From: JBGOUV01 sp041477815
Lineage (GTDB): Bacteria; Acidobacteriota; Terriglobia; Bryobacterales; JACQDG01
Assembly: GCA_041477815.1 (NCBI GenBank)
Contig: JBGOUV010000065.1
Span: 1 to 21,278 of the forward strand
DNA length: 21,278 bases
Direction: 5' to 3'
The notes under the pieces were generated by a model, which was given only the letters and a program-made list of their open reading frames with translations, searched no databases and was not told the origin of the DNA. Below, in pieces: positions 12,507 through 19,845 of the stretch; the first letter of the stretch is position 1, and the number at the start of each line of letters is the position of its first letter. The position numbers and the translations under genes are program-made.

Positions 12507-14231
12507 ATGTTGATGAATGGAGCACGAATCGTTCTGGAAGCGCTGGCGCGGGAGGGTGTCGACGTCGTCTTCGGGTACCCCGGGGGCGCCAATATGCCGA
12601 TCTACGACCAGCTTTACGACCACCCCATCCGGCACATCCTGATGCGCCACGAGGAGAACGCGGCGTTCGCGGCGTCGGGATATGCGCGGTCGACCGGGAA
12701 GGTGGGGGTGTGCTTCGCGACGTCGGGACCGGGGGCCACGAACCTGATCACGGGCCTGGTGGACGCGCAGATGGACTCCATCCCGGTGGTGGCGATTACG
12801 GGTCAGGTGCCGCGGCACCTCATCGGGCGGGACGCCTTCCAGGAAGCCGACGTGTTCGGGATCACGCGCGCCTGTACCAAGCACAACTATCTGGTCAAAG
12901 ACATCGACGACCTGGCGCAGATTATCCACGAGGCGTTCTACATCGCCTCCACGGGGCGGCCGGGTCCGGTGCTAGTGGATATCACCAAGGACGTCCAGAA
13001 CGCCAAGCTGGCCTACCACGCGCCGGGGCCGATTCACCTGCGGGGGTACAAGGTGAGCCTGGAAGGGCACGCCGGGCAGATCCGCAAGGCGGCGCAGATG
13101 ATCTGGGAGGCGGACCGGCCGTACGTGTACGCGGGCGGCGGGATCGTGGCGTCGGGGGCCTCCGAGGAACTGCGGGAGCTGGCCGAGATGGTGGAAGCGC
13201 CGGTGGCGGAGACGCTGATGGGGCTGGGGTCGCTGCCCTCGGAGCATCCCTACTGCATCAACATGCTGGGTATGCACGGGAGTTACGCGGCCAATACGGC
13301 CATCAGCAACGCGGATTTGCTGATCGCTTTGGGCGTCCGGTTCGACGACCGGGTCACCGGGCGGCTGGAGGCGTTCGCGCGGCACGCCAAGGTGCTGCAC
13401 GTGGATATCGATCCGGCCGAGATCGGCAAGAACCGGCTGGCGGATTTGCCCATCGTGGGCGACGTCAAGCACGTGTTGCGGAAGCTGAACAAGATCCTGG
13501 AAGAAACCAAAGCCACTGAAGGCGCGGTGAAGGCGGAATCGCGACGGCAGTGGATGGCGCGAATCCGGGAGTGGCAGCAGCAGCACCCGCTGCTCTACAC
13601 GCCGTCGGAGACGGAAATCAAGCCGCAGACGCTGGTGCAGGAGATCGACCGCCTGAGCCGGGGCGAGGCCATCGTCTGCGCGGACGTGGGACAGCACCAG
13701 ATGTGGGCGGCGCAGTACGTGCGGTTTAACCATCCGCGGCTGTGGATCAATTCCGGCGGTCTGGGATCGATGGGGTTCGGGCTGCCGGCGGCGATCGGAG
13801 CGCAGATGGGGAACCCGGGCAAGACGGTGTTCGCCCTGGCCGGCGACGGCGGATTCCAGATGAGCATCCCGGAGCTGTCGACGCTGGCCAGCTATGGATT
13901 GCCGGTGAAGGTGGTGATCCTGAATAACGGATACCTCGGGATGGTGCGGCAGTGGCAGGAGCTGTTCCACAACCGGCGGTACTCGGCGGTGGAGCTGGAT
14001 TGCTTCCCGGACGCGGAGAAGCTGGCGGGGGCGTACGGGATGAAGGGACGGACGATCGACCGGCCCAAGGAACTGCGCCCGGCGCTGCAGGAGGCGCTGG
14101 ACGAACCGGGGCCTTACCTGTTGAACGTGAAGGTGTCGCCGGAGGAGAACGTGTATCCGATGGTTCCGTCGGGCGGGGCGGTGAATGAGATGATACTGTT
14201 TGAGCCGCAAAAAGAAGCTGTTAGCTCTTAG
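12507..14231 (+). CDS. ilvB: Acetolactate synthase (AHAS) catalytic subunit
   Basis: TPP enzyme making 2-acetolactate (Val/Leu) and 2-aceto-2-hydroxybutyrate (Ile). 574 aa. VFGYPGG near the N-terminus; RHEENAAFAA with the TPP-activating Glu49; SGPGATNLITGL; GQVPRHLIGRDAFQE; the TPP/Mg site GDGGFQM (446-452) to NN (473-474) in NNGYLGMVRQWQELF. The Trp in RQWQ is the herbicide-site residue of true AHAS. ATG 12507 is chosen over upstream in-frame codons because GGAG at 12495-12498 fits and the upstream region is the terminator. First structural gene of the operon. Confidence 0.97.
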   Translation: MLMNGARIVLEALAREGVDVVFGYPGGANMPIYDQLYDHPIRHILMRHEENAAFAASGYARSTGKVGVCFATSGPGATNLITGLVDAQMDSIPVVAITGQVPRHLIGRDAFQEADVFGITRACTKHNYLVKDIDDLAQIIHEAFYIASTGRPGPVLVDITKDVQNAKLAYHAPGPIHLRGYKVSLEGHAGQIRKAAQMIWEADRPYVYAGGGIVASGASEELRELAEMVEAPVAETLMGLGSLPSEHPYCINMLGMHGSYAANTAISNADLLIALGVRFDDRVTGRLEAFARHAKVLHVDIDPAEIGKNRLADLPIVGDVKHVLRKLNKILEETKATEGAVKAESRRQWMARIREWQQQHPLLYTPSETEIKPQTLVQEIDRLSRGEAIVCADVGQHQMWAAQYVRFNHPRLWINSGGLGSMGFGLPAAIGAQMGNPGKTVFALAGDGGFQMSIPELSTLASYGLPVKVVILNNGYLGMVRQWQELFHNRRYSAVELDCFPDAEKLAGAYGMKGRTIDRPKELRPALQEALDEPGPYLLNVKVSPEENVYPMVPSGGAVNEMILFEPQKEAVSS

Positions 14232-14246
14232 CTATTAGCAGACCTT

Positions 14247-14753
14247 ATGCAGCAACTGATATCAATACTCGTGGAAAATAAACCCGGCGCGCTGATGCGG
14301 GTGGTCGGTGTTTTGGCGGCGCGCGGGTACAACATCGAAAGCCTGACGGTGGCGCGGACGCTGGATCCGGAGCTGAGCCGGATGACGATCGCGGTGGAGG
14401 TGGAGGCGGCGATGCGGCCGCTGCTGGTGAAGCAGATCCAGCGGCTGATCAACGTGGTCCAGGTACTGGACTTGACCGAGGCGCCGGTGGTATGCCGGGA
14501 GATGATGCTGGTGAAGGTCCAGGTGAGCGACCCGATGCGGGAGGCGCTGCTGAAAGAGGCCGAGATTTTCCGGGCGCGCGTGGTGGATGCGGCGCCGGGG
14601 GCGTATACGCTGGAGGCTACGGGCGCGTCGGAGAAGCTGGAGGCGTTTCTGGAGCTGCTGCGGAACTACGGCGACGTGGAGTTGATCCGGTCGGGCGCCA
14701 TGGCAATGCCGCGGTCGACGCTGGACGGGCGCCGGGGTGGGAAAAAAGTCTAA
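14247..14753 (+). CDS. ilvN: Acetolactate synthase regulatory subunit
   Basis: 168-aa small subunit that activates the catalytic subunit and confers feedback control, usually by valine. The N-terminal ACT domain has LISILVENKPGALMRVVGVL and ARGYNIESLTVA, the effector-binding signature. A second ACT-like half begins at REMMLVKVQVSD, as in IlvH/IlvN long forms. It starts 15 nt after ilvB, so it is part of the same message. No strong Shine-Dalgarno precedes the ATG; coupling to ilvB translation is likely. Confidence 0.95.
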   Translation: MQQLISILVENKPGALMRVVGVLAARGYNIESLTVARTLDPELSRMTIAVEVEAAMRPLLVKQIQRLINVVQVLDLTEAPVVCREMMLVKVQVSDPMREALLKEAEIFRARVVDAAPGAYTLEATGASEKLEAFLELLRNYGDVELIRSGAMAMPRSTLDGRRGGKKV

Positions 14754-14769
14754 ATTGGAGAGAGACTAC

Positions 14770-15792
14770 ATGGCAACCATTTACTACGAGAAAGACGCGG
14801 ATATCCGAAACCTGCAGGGTCGAACCGTGGCCATCATCGGCTACGGGAGCCAGGGACACGCCCATGCCCTCAACCTGCGGGACAGCGGGATTGACGTGGT
14901 GGTCGGGCTGTATCCGGGATCGAAGTCGTGGTCCAAGGCGGAGACGGCGGGGCTGAAGGTCATGACGACGGCCGATGCGGCCAAGGCGGCCAACGTCATC
15001 ATGATCCTGGTGTCGGACCATATCCAGGGGGATTTGTATAACAGCGACATTCAGCCGGGGCTTACTCCGGGCAAGACCTTGATGTTCGCCCACGGGTTCA
15101 ATATCCACTTCAAACAGATTGTCCCGCCGGCGGGCGTCGACTGCTCCATGATCGCGCCGAAGGCTCCGGGACACCGGGTGCGGGAGTTGTTCACGGAGGG
15201 CGTGGGCGTGCCGGGGCTGCTGGCCATCCACCAGGACGCCTCCGGCGAGGCGCGGCAGCGGGCCCTGGCCTATGGGCTGGCGCTGGGGTGCCTGAAGGCC
15301 GGCGTGATCGAGACGACGTTCCAGGAAGAGACCGAGAGCGACCTGTTCGGCGAGCAGAGCGTGCTGTGCGGGGGAGCGTCGGAGCTGATCCGGGCGGGGT
15401 TCGAGACGCTGGTGGCGGCAGGGTACCAGCCGGAGATAGCCTACTTCGAGTGCCTGCACGAGCTGAAGCTGATCGTGGACCTGATCTATGAGGGCGGGTT
15501 GGCCTATATGCGGTACTCCGTAAGTGACACGGCGGAGTACGGCGACTATACGCGCGGGCCGCGGATCGTCAATCAGGGAACCCGCGACGAGATGAAGAAG
15601 ATTCTGGGCGAAATACAAGATGGGACCTTTGCCCGGCAATGGATCGCGGAGAACAAGGCGGGCCGGCAGAAGTTTCTGGCCATGCGGGAAGAGGCGCGGA
15701 AGCAACCTGTCGAAGTGGTCGGGGCGCGGCTGCGGGAGATGATGACATTTTTGAAGAAGCGGAAGGAAGTGGGAGTACCGACGGGATCGTAA
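14770..15792 (+). CDS. ilvC: Ketol-acid reductoisomerase (class I)
   Basis: Isomerises and reduces acetolactate or acetohydroxybutyrate to the dihydroxyacid. 340 aa, class I length. NAD(P)-binding GYGSQGHAHALNLRDSG (25-41); the Mg-binding residues Asp191 and Glu195 (ESDLFGEQ) and Glu227 and Glu231 (FECLHEL) are present, as is the KAPGHRVRE segment. The cofactor loop reads VGLYPGSKSW: Tyr48 takes the place of the Arg usual in NADPH enzymes, while Ser51 and Ser53 remain. ATG 14770 has GGAG at 14757-14760, 9 nt upstream; the longer in-frame start at 14737 would overlap ilvN and add no conserved residues. Confidence 0.96.
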   Translation: MATIYYEKDADIRNLQGRTVAIIGYGSQGHAHALNLRDSGIDVVVGLYPGSKSWSKAETAGLKVMTTADAAKAANVIMILVSDHIQGDLYNSDIQPGLTPGKTLMFAHGFNIHFKQIVPPAGVDCSMIAPKAPGHRVRELFTEGVGVPGLLAIHQDASGEARQRALAYGLALGCLKAGVIETTFQEETESDLFGEQSVLCGGASELIRAGFETLVAAGYQPEIAYFECLHELKLIVDLIYEGGLAYMRYSVSDTAEYGDYTRGPRIVNQGTRDEMKKILGEIQDGTFARQWIAENKAGRQKFLAMREEARKQPVEVVGARLREMMTFLKKRKEVGVPTGS

Positions 15793-15803
15793 GAGAGGCT
15801 GTT

Positions 15804-17414
15804 ATGCGCGTATTGGTATACGACACTACGTTGCGGGATGGGTCGCAGGGGGAGAAGGTCTCTTTCTCGGTGGACGATAAGCTCATGATCGCCCGAAAGC
15901 TGGACGAGATGGGTATTGATTACATCGAGGGCGGGTGGCCCGGATCGAACCCGCGGGACAAGGAGTTTTTCCAGCGGCTGGACGAGCTGGACCTGAAGCA
16001 CGCGCGGCTGGCGGCGTTCGGGTCGACGCGGTATCCCCGCAACAAGGTGGAGGCCGATCCCAACGTGCGGGCGCTGCTCGAGGCGCGGACGCCGGTGGTG
16101 ACGATCTTCGGCAAGAGCTGGGATCTGCATACCGAGAAGGCGCTGGGGGTGACCGAAGAGGAGAACCTGGCCCTGATCGGGGAGACGGTGCGGCACCTCA
16201 AGGAGCACGGCCGGGAGGTGGTGTACGACGCGGAGCACTTCTTTGACGGGTATCAGTCGAATCCATCGTTCGCGCTGCGGACGCTGGAGACGGCCAAGTC
16301 GGCCGGGGCCGATACGCTGGTCCTGTGCGACACCAACGGCGGGACGGTGACGGCGCGGCTGGCCGAGATCTTCAGCGAGGTACGCAAGCGGTTCGACGGG
16401 CCGCTGGGGATTCATACGCACAACGATTGCGACCTGGCGGTGGCCAACGCGGTGGCGGCGGTGGAGCTGGGGGCGACGCACGTACAGGGCACTGTCAATG
16501 GATACGGGGAGCGGTGCGGGAACGCCAACCTGTGCTCGGTCCTGCCGGTGCTGGAGTTGAAGCTGGGACATACCACGATCGGGCCGGAGCGGCTGGAGCA
16601 TCTGACGCTGCTGGCCGGGTTCGTCAGCGAGCTGGCCAACCTGTCGCTGCGCAACGACGCCCCGTTCGTCGGACGCAGCGCCTTCGCCCACAAGGGAGGC
16701 GTGCACGTCAGCGCAGTTTTGAAGGAAGCAGCCACCTATGAGCACGTCCAACCGGAGCTGGTGGGGAACCGGCGGCGGGTGCTGATCAGCGATCTCTCGG
16801 GACGCAGCAATATCTTCTACAAGCTGAAGGAACGGGGCCTGGGCGACAAGCTGACCGAAGACAAGCGGCGGGAGCTGCTCGACCGGATCAAGCAGATTGA
16901 ACACGAGGGCTACGAGCTGGAGGCGGCCGAGGGCACCTTCGAGCTGCTGGTGCGGGAGACGCTGCATCCCGACGAGTTTTTCTTCGACCTGGAGACCTTC
17001 CAGATCAGCACCGAGAAGAAGGGGAAGGACGGGACCACGTCCACGGCCACGATGACGATCCGGGCCCGGGACGGGGTGCACTCGGCGACGGCCACGTCGC
17101 ACGGGCCGGTCCACGCCATGGACCTGTGCCTGCGGCGGTGCCTGTCGAAGCTGTATCCGCAGATCGCCGAGATCCGTTTGACCGACTACAAGGTGCGGGT
17201 GCTCGATTCCAAGCGCGGGACGGCGGCGCGCGTGCGGGTATTGGTCGAATGGAGCGACCACCGGCGGAGCTGGACCACGGTGGGGGTGTCGGAGAACGTG
17301 CTGGAGGCGAGCTGGAACGCGCTGGTGGACTCGGTGCGGCTGGAGCTGCGGCGGCTGGCCGAGCAGGATGAGTCGGTGGAGAAGGTGGTCGAAGACTACT
17401 GCTGGGGGGTGTAG
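15804..17414 (+). CDS. cimA: (R)-citramalate synthase
   Basis: Condenses pyruvate with acetyl-CoA to citramalate, the first step of the threonine-independent route to 2-oxobutyrate and isoleucine. 536 aa, a DRE-TIM metallolyase. DTTLRDGSQGE at the N-terminus (Arg11, Asp12), metal motif HTHND (204-208), GTVNGYGERCGNANL, and the FAHKGGVHVSAV segment. The C-terminal 150 residues form a LeuA-type allosteric dimer domain. The QGE form and YEHVQPELVGN stretch fit the citramalate synthase subgroup rather than isopropylmalate or homocitrate synthase; the operon with ilvBNC supports this. ATG 15804 has GAGAGG 5 nt upstream, just after the ilvC stop. Confidence 0.9.
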   Translation: MRVLVYDTTLRDGSQGEKVSFSVDDKLMIARKLDEMGIDYIEGGWPGSNPRDKEFFQRLDELDLKHARLAAFGSTRYPRNKVEADPNVRALLEARTPVVTIFGKSWDLHTEKALGVTEEENLALIGETVRHLKEHGREVVYDAEHFFDGYQSNPSFALRTLETAKSAGADTLVLCDTNGGTVTARLAEIFSEVRKRFDGPLGIHTHNDCDLAVANAVAAVELGATHVQGTVNGYGERCGNANLCSVLPVLELKLGHTTIGPERLEHLTLLAGFVSELANLSLRNDAPFVGRSAFAHKGGVHVSAVLKEAATYEHVQPELVGNRRRVLISDLSGRSNIFYKLKERGLGDKLTEDKRRELLDRIKQIEHEGYELEAAEGTFELLVRETLHPDEFFFDLETFQISTEKKGKDGTTSTATMTIRARDGVHSATATSHGPVHAMDLCLRRCLSKLYPQIAEIRLTDYKVRVLDSKRGTAARVRVLVEWSDHRRSWTTVGVSENVLEASWNALVDSVRLELRRLAEQDESVEKVVEDYCWGV

Positions 17415-17444
17415 ACGATCATAGATCGTGGATCGTGGATCGTG
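17415..17444 (+). repeat. gatcgtg tandem repeat after cimA
   Basis: Three perfect 7-bp units gatcgtg (17424-17444), preceded by the inverted repeat acgatc-ata-gatcgt (17415-17429). It occupies the whole gap between cimA and the next gene and supplies that gene's GTG start codon. There is no T-run, so it is not a normal terminator. Confidence 0.75.
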
Positions 17445-17921
17445 GGCAGACATCGGATACTGCTGGTAGCGCTGTTTTTCCTGTGGGTGGCGGTGGCGTG
17501 GGGGCCTCTGGACCGCCAGTTTACGGCGCTGGATTCGTGGCGGCAGCGCCTGGAGCAGCGCAACCTGGAGGAGCGGCGGGCGCTGCTCGATACCGCCTAC
17601 ATTGTGGCCCGGCCGGTGCTGGCGGCGACTCCACCGGACGCCTGCGTTCTGTTCCTGGCCTACGTGGGGCCGGAGCACGTCAACTACTATAAGACGCGGT
17701 TAGACTATTACCTATATCCACGGCGGGTGGTGGTGCAGGCCAATAGCGGCGCGACGGTGGAGAACTGTCCCTATGTGGCGGTGTTTCGGGATTCGCCGGC
17801 CAACCTGCGGGACGAACCGTTTCGGGGAGTGTGGGACGAACAGCAGTTGCGGGCGCGGCTGGCGGGGATGCAACAGGCGCCGTCGTCACCCGATGTGGCG
17901 GTGTACCGGACGAAGCCATGA
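17442..17921 (+). CDS. Short membrane-anchored protein of the GT-C module, copy A
   Basis: 159 aa. One N-terminal hydrophobic helix (ILLVALFFLWVAVAW, about 6-20) and then a soluble, presumably periplasmic domain. Shared with the paralogue at 19393-19845: a D-A-C-V strand after Pro-rich text, NYYKTRLDYYLYPRRVVV, an acidic spacer, CPYVAVFRD and a C-terminal ARLAG. I do not recognise a named family. The stop overlaps the start of a GT-C-like glycosyltransferase (ATGA), so it is probably a partner of it. The GTG start lies in the gatcgtg repeat and has no clear Shine-Dalgarno, so the true start may differ slightly. Confidence 0.7.
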   Translation: MGRHRILLVALFFLWVAVAWGPLDRQFTALDSWRQRLEQRNLEERRALLDTAYIVARPVLAATPPDACVLFLAYVGPEHVNYYKTRLDYYLYPRRVVVQANSGATVENCPYVAVFRDSPANLRDEPFRGVWDEQQLRARLAGMQQAPSSPDVAVYRTKP

Positions 17922-19267
17922 TCTGGATCGCGCTGGCGCTGACGGCAGTAGTGGGACGGGCGCTGGTGCCCGCCTGCCCGTCGTTTCTGCTGGCGTTTCC
18001 GGTCGGAGCGGCGGCAGTATCGCTGCAGTTGCTCCTCTACAACCTGGCGCACGTTCCTTGGAGCCGGTGGACGGTGGTGGGCCCGTGGGTGCTGCTAGCG
18101 GCGTACCAGGTGTGGAGGGGGAGGCTGCACTGGGAGGCGCCGAAGCCGGCCGTGCCGGGGTGGGTGGAGTGGCCCCCGTTGGTGTTTGCGGCGGTGGTGC
18201 TGTTCGCCTGGGTCCCCTATGAACGGCTGATGCCGTTAAACGAGTGGGACGCCATCATGCTGTGGATGTTCAAGGGCAAGGCGTTCTACCTGGATGGCAG
18301 CGTGGCCCCGTACCTGGGGCGGGCGCAGGAGTTCCTGGGGAACGCCGCCTATCCGCTGCTGGTTCCCCTGTATGCGACCTTTCTCTACATCTGGATGGGG
18401 GAGCCGGCGGATCAGGCGGCGAAGCTGCTGTCGCCCTGCTTCTTTGCGTCCCTGCTGGCCGGGTTCTATTACCTGGTGCGGCGCTGGAGCTCGCGGGCCG
18501 TGGCCGTGACCTTCACGGCGATGCTGCTGGGCGTGCACATGCTCAACTTTGTGGCGTTCCACTACGCGGGGTACGCGGATACGACGGTGGCGGTGGCGGT
18601 GCTGATGGGGGCGGGGTTTTTGTATGCCTGGTACCGGGAGGGGGAGTTTCGGGACTTCGGGCTGGCGATGGGGTTCGGGGCGATCGGGGCGTGGACCAAG
18701 AACGAGGGGCTGTTCTTCCTGATCGGGCTGGGGGCGCTGGCGGGACTGCGGTTGCTGTGGAAACGGGTCGGGGACTGGCGCTACTGGGTAGCTCTGATAG
18801 GGCTGCCGGCGCTGGCGGTGGTTCCGTGGTCGCTGGCCCGAAGCCTGTACGGGATCAAGCGGCCGGGGCAGTTGTCCGGGGAAATTCTGCAGACCAACGT
18901 CACCAGCTACTGGCCGGCCCTGCGGGCGCTCGTGGAGCACGCGTTTGCGCCGGAGGTGTTCAACCTGGTGTTTCCGTTGTGTCTGGTGGCGGTGGTGCTG
19001 CACCGGCGGGCGGGCCTCGACGGGAAATTCTTAGTGGCGCCGATATTGGTGATATGGCAGGCACTGGGAGTGACTTGGGTGTACGTGACGGGGCCGGTGA
19101 ACCTGCAATGGATGATCGGGTCGTCGCTCGACCGGGTACTGAGCCAGATCGCGCCGCTGGCGTTGCTGGGGGGAGCACTGGTGTTCGGGGCGTATGATGG
19201 GGCGGCGGAGGCGATGAAGCCGGTGGTGAAGAGCAAGAAGTCGAAGCGCGTTAAGGGCCTGTCTTGA
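17918..19267 (+). CDS. GT-C-fold polytopic glycosyltransferase-like protein, copy A
   Basis: 449-aa integral membrane protein with some ten or more hydrophobic segments. The first large outside loop has PYERLMPLNEWDAIMLW followed by FKGKAF; Asp111 is the likely GT-C catalytic acid. Other conserved pieces are YPLLVPLYATF, HYAGYADTTVAV, WTKNEGLFFL and SLDRVLSQIAP, with a Lys/Arg-rich cytoplasmic tail. This matches the PMT/ArnT-like (GT39/GT83, RgtA-type) architecture, which uses lipid-phosphate sugars; donor and acceptor are unknown. ATG 17918 overlaps the preceding stop, so translation is coupled. A paralogue lies directly downstream. Confidence 0.8.
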   Translation: MIWIALALTAVVGRALVPACPSFLLAFPVGAAAVSLQLLLYNLAHVPWSRWTVVGPWVLLAAYQVWRGRLHWEAPKPAVPGWVEWPPLVFAAVVLFAWVPYERLMPLNEWDAIMLWMFKGKAFYLDGSVAPYLGRAQEFLGNAAYPLLVPLYATFLYIWMGEPADQAAKLLSPCFFASLLAGFYYLVRRWSSRAVAVTFTAMLLGVHMLNFVAFHYAGYADTTVAVAVLMGAGFLYAWYREGEFRDFGLAMGFGAIGAWTKNEGLFFLIGLGALAGLRLLWKRVGDWRYWVALIGLPALAVVPWSLARSLYGIKRPGQLSGEILQTNVTSYWPALRALVEHAFAPEVFNLVFPLCLVAVVLHRRAGLDGKFLVAPILVIWQALGVTWVYVTGPVNLQWMIGSSLDRVLSQIAPLALLGGALVFGAYDGAAEAMKPVVKSKKSKRVKGLS

Positions 19268-19337
19268 AATGACGGGGCGCGAGTCGAGATCAGACGGCGT
19301 CTAACTTTGGCGTTCTGGTCCACAGACTGCGGTTGCG

Positions 19338-19367
19338 TTGGGGCGTGCTGCGGGGTCGTCGTACAAT
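19338..19367 (+). promoter_or_regulatory. Possible promoter for the second GT-C module
   Basis: TTGGGG (19338-19343), an 18-nt spacer and TACAAT (19362-19367, five of six to consensus). It would start transcription near 19374, giving a short leader to ATG 19393. The gap 19268-19392 otherwise contains only a small palindrome agacggcgtct near 19292 and no gene. Confidence 0.4.
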
Positions 19368-19392
19368 GGATATTCAGAGCCGGCATGACCCT

Positions 19393-19845
19393 ATGACCTC
19401 GTCCCGCATGCCCGTCGTGCTCCTCGCTTTGCTGCTGGCGTGGATGGTCCTCGCCTGGCCCAACCTGGAGGAGCAGTGGGGAACGACCCGGCAGGCTTGG
19501 GCCGCGCTGGGGGGGAAGAAGTGGGAGGAAAGAGGCGCGGTGGAATGGCCCGCCGGATTTCGGGCCGTGCGGGAAATTGGGGAGCACACGCCGGCGGACG
19601 CTTGTGTGGTGGTGATGGCTCGGACTTCGCCGCAGAAGCTCGAATACTATCGGGCGCGGTTTCCCTACTACTTGTATCCTCGGCGGGTACGGCTGAGCGA
19701 TCAGGTGGACGCGGCGGCGGTGGAGGGGTGCGGGTATGTGGCGGTCTTTCGGGAACAAGGGCGTTGGGATGAGGAGAAGCTGAAGGTCCGGCTGGCGGGA
19801 AGGAGCCGGGTGTTTGCCGGGGAACGGGTGGAGATCTACCGGTGA
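19393..19845 (+). CDS. Short membrane-anchored protein of the GT-C module, copy B
   Basis: 150 aa, paralogue of the protein at 17442-17921. A hydrophobic N-terminal helix (VVLLALLLAWMVLAW), a tryptophan-rich spacer, then PADACVVVMA, EYYRARFPYYLYPRRVRL, GCGYVAVFRE and VRLAG in the same order and spacing as copy A. The function is unknown. ATG 19393 was chosen because the predicted start site at about 19374 excludes the upstream in-frame ATG at 19366. The stop overlaps the following GT-C start (TGATG). Confidence 0.7.
   Translation: MTSSRMPVVLLALLLAWMVLAWPNLEEQWGTTRQAWAALGGKKWEERGAVEWPAGFRAVREIGEHTPADACVVVMARTSPQKLEYYRARFPYYLYPRRVRLSDQVDAAAVEGCGYVAVFREQGRWDEEKLKVRLAGRSRVFAGERVEIYR

Noticed and set aside
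12972..14210. A 412-codon minus-strand frame across ilvB
   Set aside because: Antisense to a clearly intact AHAS gene, with no recognisable domain.
15573..17678. A 701-codon open frame on the minus strand
   Set aside because: It is antisense to cimA and the end of ilvC, which have full motif support; its translation is low-complexity Arg/Pro/His/Gln text typical of reverse frames in GC-rich DNA.
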